From NCBI GenBank assembly GCA_910585655.1, contig CAJUFW010000010.1, positions 11,602 through 37,329 of the forward strand: a stretch of 25,728 nucleotides of DNA. Direction: 5' to 3'. The notes beneath the pieces were generated by a model. The model made no database searches, was not told the origin of the DNA, and worked only from the letters and a program-made list of their open reading frames with translations. Below are positions 22,552 through 25,728 of this stretch, piece after piece (within the stretch, counting starts at the first letter, position 1; every line of letters starts with the position of its first letter). A program made the translations under genes and the position numbers. Source of the DNA: an uncultured Lachnospiraceae bacterium. Its GTDB lineage: Bacteria; Bacillota_A; Clostridia; Lachnospirales; Lachnospiraceae.

Positions 22552-24738
22552 GTGAAAATCAAACGAAAAGAAGAGAACTCGAATCGATTCCATATCAAAA
22601 AAGAAAAATCCAGGCAGATCCGGACAGGGCAGAGAATGTTCAAGCAGCTAACAGGAAGGAAAACTTTACAGAAGCAACTTTTCCGAAAACAACCTTTATG
22701 GAAACAAGCACCATCAAACCGGACGATTTTTCAACAGGAGACACGAGAAAAAAGAAGAAATTTTGAAAAAAGAAAAGTGCCGGAAAGAAAACAGACAGAA
22801 AGAAAACCGTTTGTCTCCCAAAAGAAAGGGCAGACGTTCCAGGAGCAAAATGCCGGTAGCCGAACTGAGACGGCTGCTTTTGACCAGAAAAGGAAGAGAA
22901 AAAGAGCCAGACCAGTGGACAGAAACCAAGAGCCTGACCTGTCAGAATGGCTGGCTTCCTTGGTTATAAAAGCTTCCTATCAAAAAAGGAAAAAAGAGGA
23001 AGACACGGCAGAGACGGAGGAAGTTTCGACTACCAGCTATTTACGCTATCCACTGGGCGAGACTGCAAATGCTGGGAAATGGTGGTATGAAAGAAAGCGA
23101 CTCTGGCACCAGAAAGAAAGCAGGTATCAAAGTACAGGCAGGCAAACAAAAAAGGAAACTCCAGCAAACGAAGAACAGGCAAACGCTACTCTGACTGGAC
23201 AGAAGAAACAGGAGCAGACAGGGAATCATGTCCAGAAACAAGTCGAAACGTCCTCTGCTCATCCAAGCAAAAGCATTCAGGAAAGCAAGCAGAGGTCAGG
23301 AAACGTAACGACTAAGAAAAGAGCAAAGAATGCAACAAAAAACACAACTAAAAATACCACAAAGAACATAGGAGCAAAAGCAGCAGCCGAGACTACCAGG
23401 ATGACCACGAAACGGATAACAAAAGAAACCGGAAAAGCAGCAGTAGAAACAGCGGTATCTGCAGGAACCACAGCAGGAAGCGCCGGAGCAGGTGCCGGAG
23501 GAATCTTCCTGGGTGCCGCCGGCGGAGAAGCAGTCAGCCGGGTGCTTGACCGGCGGGACAGGAAAGCCTTTATCAGAAATCGTATGATTCGGTTATTCGT
23601 GACAAAACTCCGACAAGAGGAACACCAGGACAGCATCGGAAAAGCGTTCCGGGATATCGTTCGATTCCGGTTTACCTTGTTGGTAAAGCGTCTGGCAGGG
23701 TATGCCGGACTGTTTCTGCTTGCACTGTTTAGTCTGGTGGCGTTGGTGCTGCTTCCGGTGATCGCCCTGATAGCAGTGGTTTATAATTCCCCATTTGCGA
23801 TCTGGTTTCCGTCCATTTCCTCTGCGGAAACGACACAGCAGGTTTTGTCTGCTTATGTGGCGGAGTGGGAGGAAGAAATCGAAACGGAGCTGGAGCAGTT
23901 AGAGGGATGTGACAGAAGCGAAGCGGTTTATGGGAATACAACCGAACAGGGAATACCGGATAATTACTGTGATATTCTGGCGGTTTACATGGTGAAGCAT
24001 GGGAACGGAGATACCGCTACCGACATGACGGAACAGGCAAAGCGAAACCTGAAACAAATCTTTCAGGACATGTGCCAATACAATGTGACGAGCGGGGAAG
24101 AGGCGGGAATCGATGAAGCAGGAAATCCAACGAGCAGAACCGTAAAATACGTCCACATCACGTTGAAACACTACCAGCAAATGGAAGCCCTGTATGGATT
24201 TTCCGCAGAGGAGCAGGAACTACTGGCAGAGCTGATGAAGCCGGAACATCTTGCTATGCTGAAACCAGAGGGCAGCGTTAATGGAGGACAGGAGATTCCT
24301 TCCGAACAGTATCAGGCTATCGTCGATGCGATATCCAATGCCAACGGAAAAAAGGTCGTGGAATTTGCCCTGTCCAAGGTGGGATATCCCTACAGCCAGG
24401 AGCTGCGGGACAGCGGGACACATTATGATTGTAGCTCCCTGGCTTACTATGCGTGGCAGTCTGCCGGGGTCAATCTTTCCTACCAGGGTTCTAATACCGC
24501 TGCTTCTGAAGGAAAGCTTTGTTACGATCGTCAGTGGCTGGTACGGGAAGAAGAAATGCAGCCAGGTGATCTGATTTTTTTCAGCTATGGGCCAAACGGG
24601 CGTTTTCTGGATATCGGTCATGTGGCGATTTATGCAGGAGATGGAAAGGTGGTGGAGGCAGCCAGTACCCGGTTAGGTGTCGTATACCGACCGCTGCAGG
24701 GAAAAAGCAGTATTGTAATGATAGGCAGACCCAGATAG
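22552..24738 (+). CDS. Membrane-anchored NlpC/P60 (C40) cell-wall peptidase of the transfer system
   Basis: GTG 22552 follows GGAGAGGGAAAAG; the longer frame to 22510 starts inside the terminator and is rejected. The 728-residue product has a long basic cytoplasmic region (~380 residues, Gln/Lys/Arg/Thr-rich, with KNTTKNTTKN-type repeats and an Ala/Gly-rich helix), one strong membrane segment (LFLLALFSLVALVLLPVIAL, about residues 389-408), a ~200-residue helical extracytoplasmic linker and a C-terminal NlpC/P60 domain with Cys627 (YDCSSLAYYAW) and His690 (DIGHVAIYAG). It cuts peptidoglycan stem peptides to open the wall for the channel. Related CD1108-type proteins often carry a lysozyme-like domain as well; I see no clear one in the linker. 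Confidence 0.88.
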   Translation: MKIKRKEENSNRFHIKKEKSRQIRTGQRMFKQLTGRKTLQKQLFRKQPLWKQAPSNRTIFQQETREKRRNFEKRKVPERKQTERKPFVSQKKGQTFQEQNAGSRTETAAFDQKRKRKRARPVDRNQEPDLSEWLASLVIKASYQKRKKEEDTAETEEVSTTSYLRYPLGETANAGKWWYERKRLWHQKESRYQSTGRQTKKETPANEEQANATLTGQKKQEQTGNHVQKQVETSSAHPSKSIQESKQRSGNVTTKKRAKNATKNTTKNTTKNIGAKAAAETTRMTTKRITKETGKAAVETAVSAGTTAGSAGAGAGGIFLGAAGGEAVSRVLDRRDRKAFIRNRMIRLFVTKLRQEEHQDSIGKAFRDIVRFRFTLLVKRLAGYAGLFLLALFSLVALVLLPVIALIAVVYNSPFAIWFPSISSAETTQQVLSAYVAEWEEEIETELEQLEGCDRSEAVYGNTTEQGIPDNYCDILAVYMVKHGNGDTATDMTEQAKRNLKQIFQDMCQYNVTSGEEAGIDEAGNPTSRTVKYVHITLKHYQQMEALYGFSAEEQELLAELMKPEHLAMLKPEGSVNGGQEIPSEQYQAIVDAISNANGKKVVEFALSKVGYPYSQELRDSGTHYDCSSLAYYAWQSAGVNLSYQGSNTAASEGKLCYDRQWLVREEEMQPGDLIFFSYGPNGRFLDIGHVAIYAGDGKVVEAASTRLGVVYRPLQGKSSIVMIGRPR

Positions 24739-24788
24739 GAGCAGGATAGCCGTTTTGTAAAAAAGCAGAAGAAAAAAAGAACATAACA

Positions 24789-24853
24789 TCCCGGAATCTT
24801 TTTGCCTGAAAAGAGCAGAAAGTAGCAGAAAATAGGGCGTTAAGATTCCGGGA
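24789..24853 (+). repeat. Perfect 12-bp inverted repeat in the intergenic gap
   Basis: TCCCGGAATCTT (24789-24800) and AAGATTCCGGGA (24842-24853) are perfect reverse complements separated by 41 bases. The right arm lies in GATTCCGGGAATC, itself palindromic, so two structures compete. No T-tract follows. It lies just upstream of the ribosome binding site of the next gene and may be regulatory or a protein-binding site. Confidence 0.65.
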
Positions 24854-24882
24854 ATCCAGGAAAACCGGAAGGAGGAATGGAA

Positions 24883-25269
24883 TTGAAGAAAGAACAGACA
24901 AATGGAAAAGAACTGGTACGAAACATGGAATATCTGTTAAAGCTGCTGCACCGGGAGTGGGAACGTCCCGGCAGGACAAAGGTGCATCTTTTTCTGTCTC
25001 AGGAGAATGCCAGAGAAGTGATAACAAGGCTGACCGCTGCGATCGCTGACCGACAGAGACAGCTGGAACAGGAGGAACCAACCTTTCGGCAAAGCCTGAC
25101 ATACTCCAGGGAAAATTTTGTCCTGTTGCGCGTAGTGAAAAAAGTGAAACGAGCCTGGGACAAAGCCAAACGGCGAAGTAGGAGGGAGTTCCTTTCTTTG
25201 GAGATAGAACTGGACAGAGAGGAATATCAGCTTTTTTCCAGTTTGATTCCGACAGAACAGGAGAGCTAG
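24883..25269 (+). CDS. Unrecognised small basic/charged protein, 128 residues
   Basis: Two starts compete: ATG 24877 is only two bases from AGGAGG, whereas TTG 24883 is at optimal distance, so I prefer TTG. The protein is soluble, highly charged and probably helical (LVRNMEYLLKLLHREWERPG, then ENAREVITRLTAAIADRQRQ, a basic KKVKRAWDKAKRRSRRE segment and an acidic end). It contains no motif I can name. It is followed nine bases later by the ArdC-like gene and is probably co-transcribed with it and the peptidase gene. Confidence 0.65.
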   Translation: MKKEQTNGKELVRNMEYLLKLLHREWERPGRTKVHLFLSQENAREVITRLTAAIADRQRQLEQEEPTFRQSLTYSRENFVLLRVVKKVKRAWDKAKRRSRREFLSLEIELDREEYQLFSSLIPTEQES

Positions 25270-25278
25270 GAGGGACGT

Positions 25279-25728
25279 ATGGGGGTAGATTACAAGGTCA
25301 GTCAGCTGTATGATGCGGCGATCCGAAGAATCGCAGGCAGTCAGGTGGAATGGAAACAGATCCTGAAGCTGGCAGGGCAGCTCTATCGTTATGAATTTGA
25401 TAACATCCTGATGGTGTATATGCAGCGTCCCAAGGCGACTTTAGTAGCTGATTTTGGTACCTGGAAAAAGGTCGGGCGCTATGTCCGCAAGGGAAGCCGG
25501 GGGATTGCGATTTTCCCATCCAGAGCCTTGCGGGCAGGAATGCGTCATGTCTTTGATATCAGCGATACCGGAGGCAGGCAACAGGAGCTGACCTGGAGAC
25601 TTCATGCCGGAAACCGGGAAGCATATGCGGCCTATCTGTATCAGGAAAGCGGAATAAAGAAAACAGAAGAGCAGAAAAATCAGGAAGCCGTGAAGTGCTA
25701 TACTAAAGTTGTAACGGGAGTGGCTAAT
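25279..25728 (+). CDS. N-terminal part of a large ArdC-like/LtrC-like mobile-element protein (3' partial)
   Basis: ATG 25279 follows TAGGAGGGACGT; 150 codons are open to the window end. The sequence shows the ArdC-type N-terminal pattern: LKLAGQLYRYEFDNILMVYM, QRPKATLVADFGTWKKVGR and a following RKGSRGIAIFPS stretch. In clostridial conjugative elements this domain begins very large proteins that may continue into helicase and N6-adenine methylase domains, or shorter LtrC/ArdC-like proteins. ArdC-type domains bind single-stranded DNA and can protect incoming DNA from restriction. What follows is outside the window. Confidence 0.8.
   Translation, partial: MGVDYKVSQLYDAAIRRIAGSQVEWKQILKLAGQLYRYEFDNILMVYMQRPKATLVADFGTWKKVGRYVRKGSRGIAIFPSRALRAGMRHVFDISDTGGRQQELTWRLHAGNREAYAAYLYQESGIKKTEEQKNQEAVKCYTKVVTGVAN

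Overview
The window is a stretch of a conjugative element (an integrative conjugative element or conjugative plasmid) from a low/moderate-GC Firmicute, most likely a gut Lachnospiraceae-type Clostridium relative. This rests on the protein families (PcfB/DUF3801, PrgI, CD1110-type VirB4, CD1115-type VirD4, DUF5688, NlpC/P60 peptidase), the strong AGGAGG-type ribosome binding sites, frequent GTG/TTG starts and intrinsic terminators. All supported genes lie on the + strand in a compact, operon-like order. No integrase, rRNA, tRNA or CRISPR array is visible.

Layout. 1-1220: a ParM-like actin ATPase (cut by the window start) and a small ParR-like partner. 1257-2189: two small unrecognised genes, separated by a leader/terminator module present in two imperfect copies. 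2240-7789: one very large secreted, repetitive, adhesin-like protein, followed by a terminator. 7869-10233: DNA-metabolism accessory genes (DUF5688, a RadC-like JAB protein, a Toprim primase-like protein). 10234-10456: a non-coding, repeat- and hairpin-rich segment that is the best oriT candidate. 10457-12549: MobC and a MOBP-type relaxase broken by a one-base frameshift. 12564-16703: a coiled-coil protein, the PcfB-like protein and the VirD4-like coupling ATPase. 17019-21282: the mating channel (pilin-like/Maff2 protein, VirB6-like membrane protein, PrgI/VirB3-like protein, VirB4 ATPase). 21251-22393: a candidate promoter, structured leader, terminator and a PBECR4-like protein. 22552-24738: membrane-anchored NlpC/P60 cell-wall peptidase. 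24883-25728: a small unknown gene and the first 150 codons of a large ArdC-like/LtrC-like protein that runs off the window.

How it fits together (inference from families): MobC and relaxase nick oriT; PcfB and VirD4 pass the relaxosome to the VirB4/VirB6/PrgI/pilin channel; the C40 peptidase opens the wall; ParM/ParR would stabilise the circular form; the large surface protein is the obvious cargo and could mediate cell contact or host adhesion.

The most unusual features are: (1) a self-contained unit inside the transfer operon made of a near-consensus promoter with an internal inverted repeat, a roughly 190-nt potentially folded leader and a terminator, ahead of a PBECR4-like (nuclease-superfamily-like) gene; (2) a recurring pattern in which a tiny ORF ends inside a terminator hairpin just ahead of the next gene; (3) the oriT candidate with five GACGGCA-core repeats; (4) the relaxase frameshift; (5) the modular 1,849-residue secreted protein.
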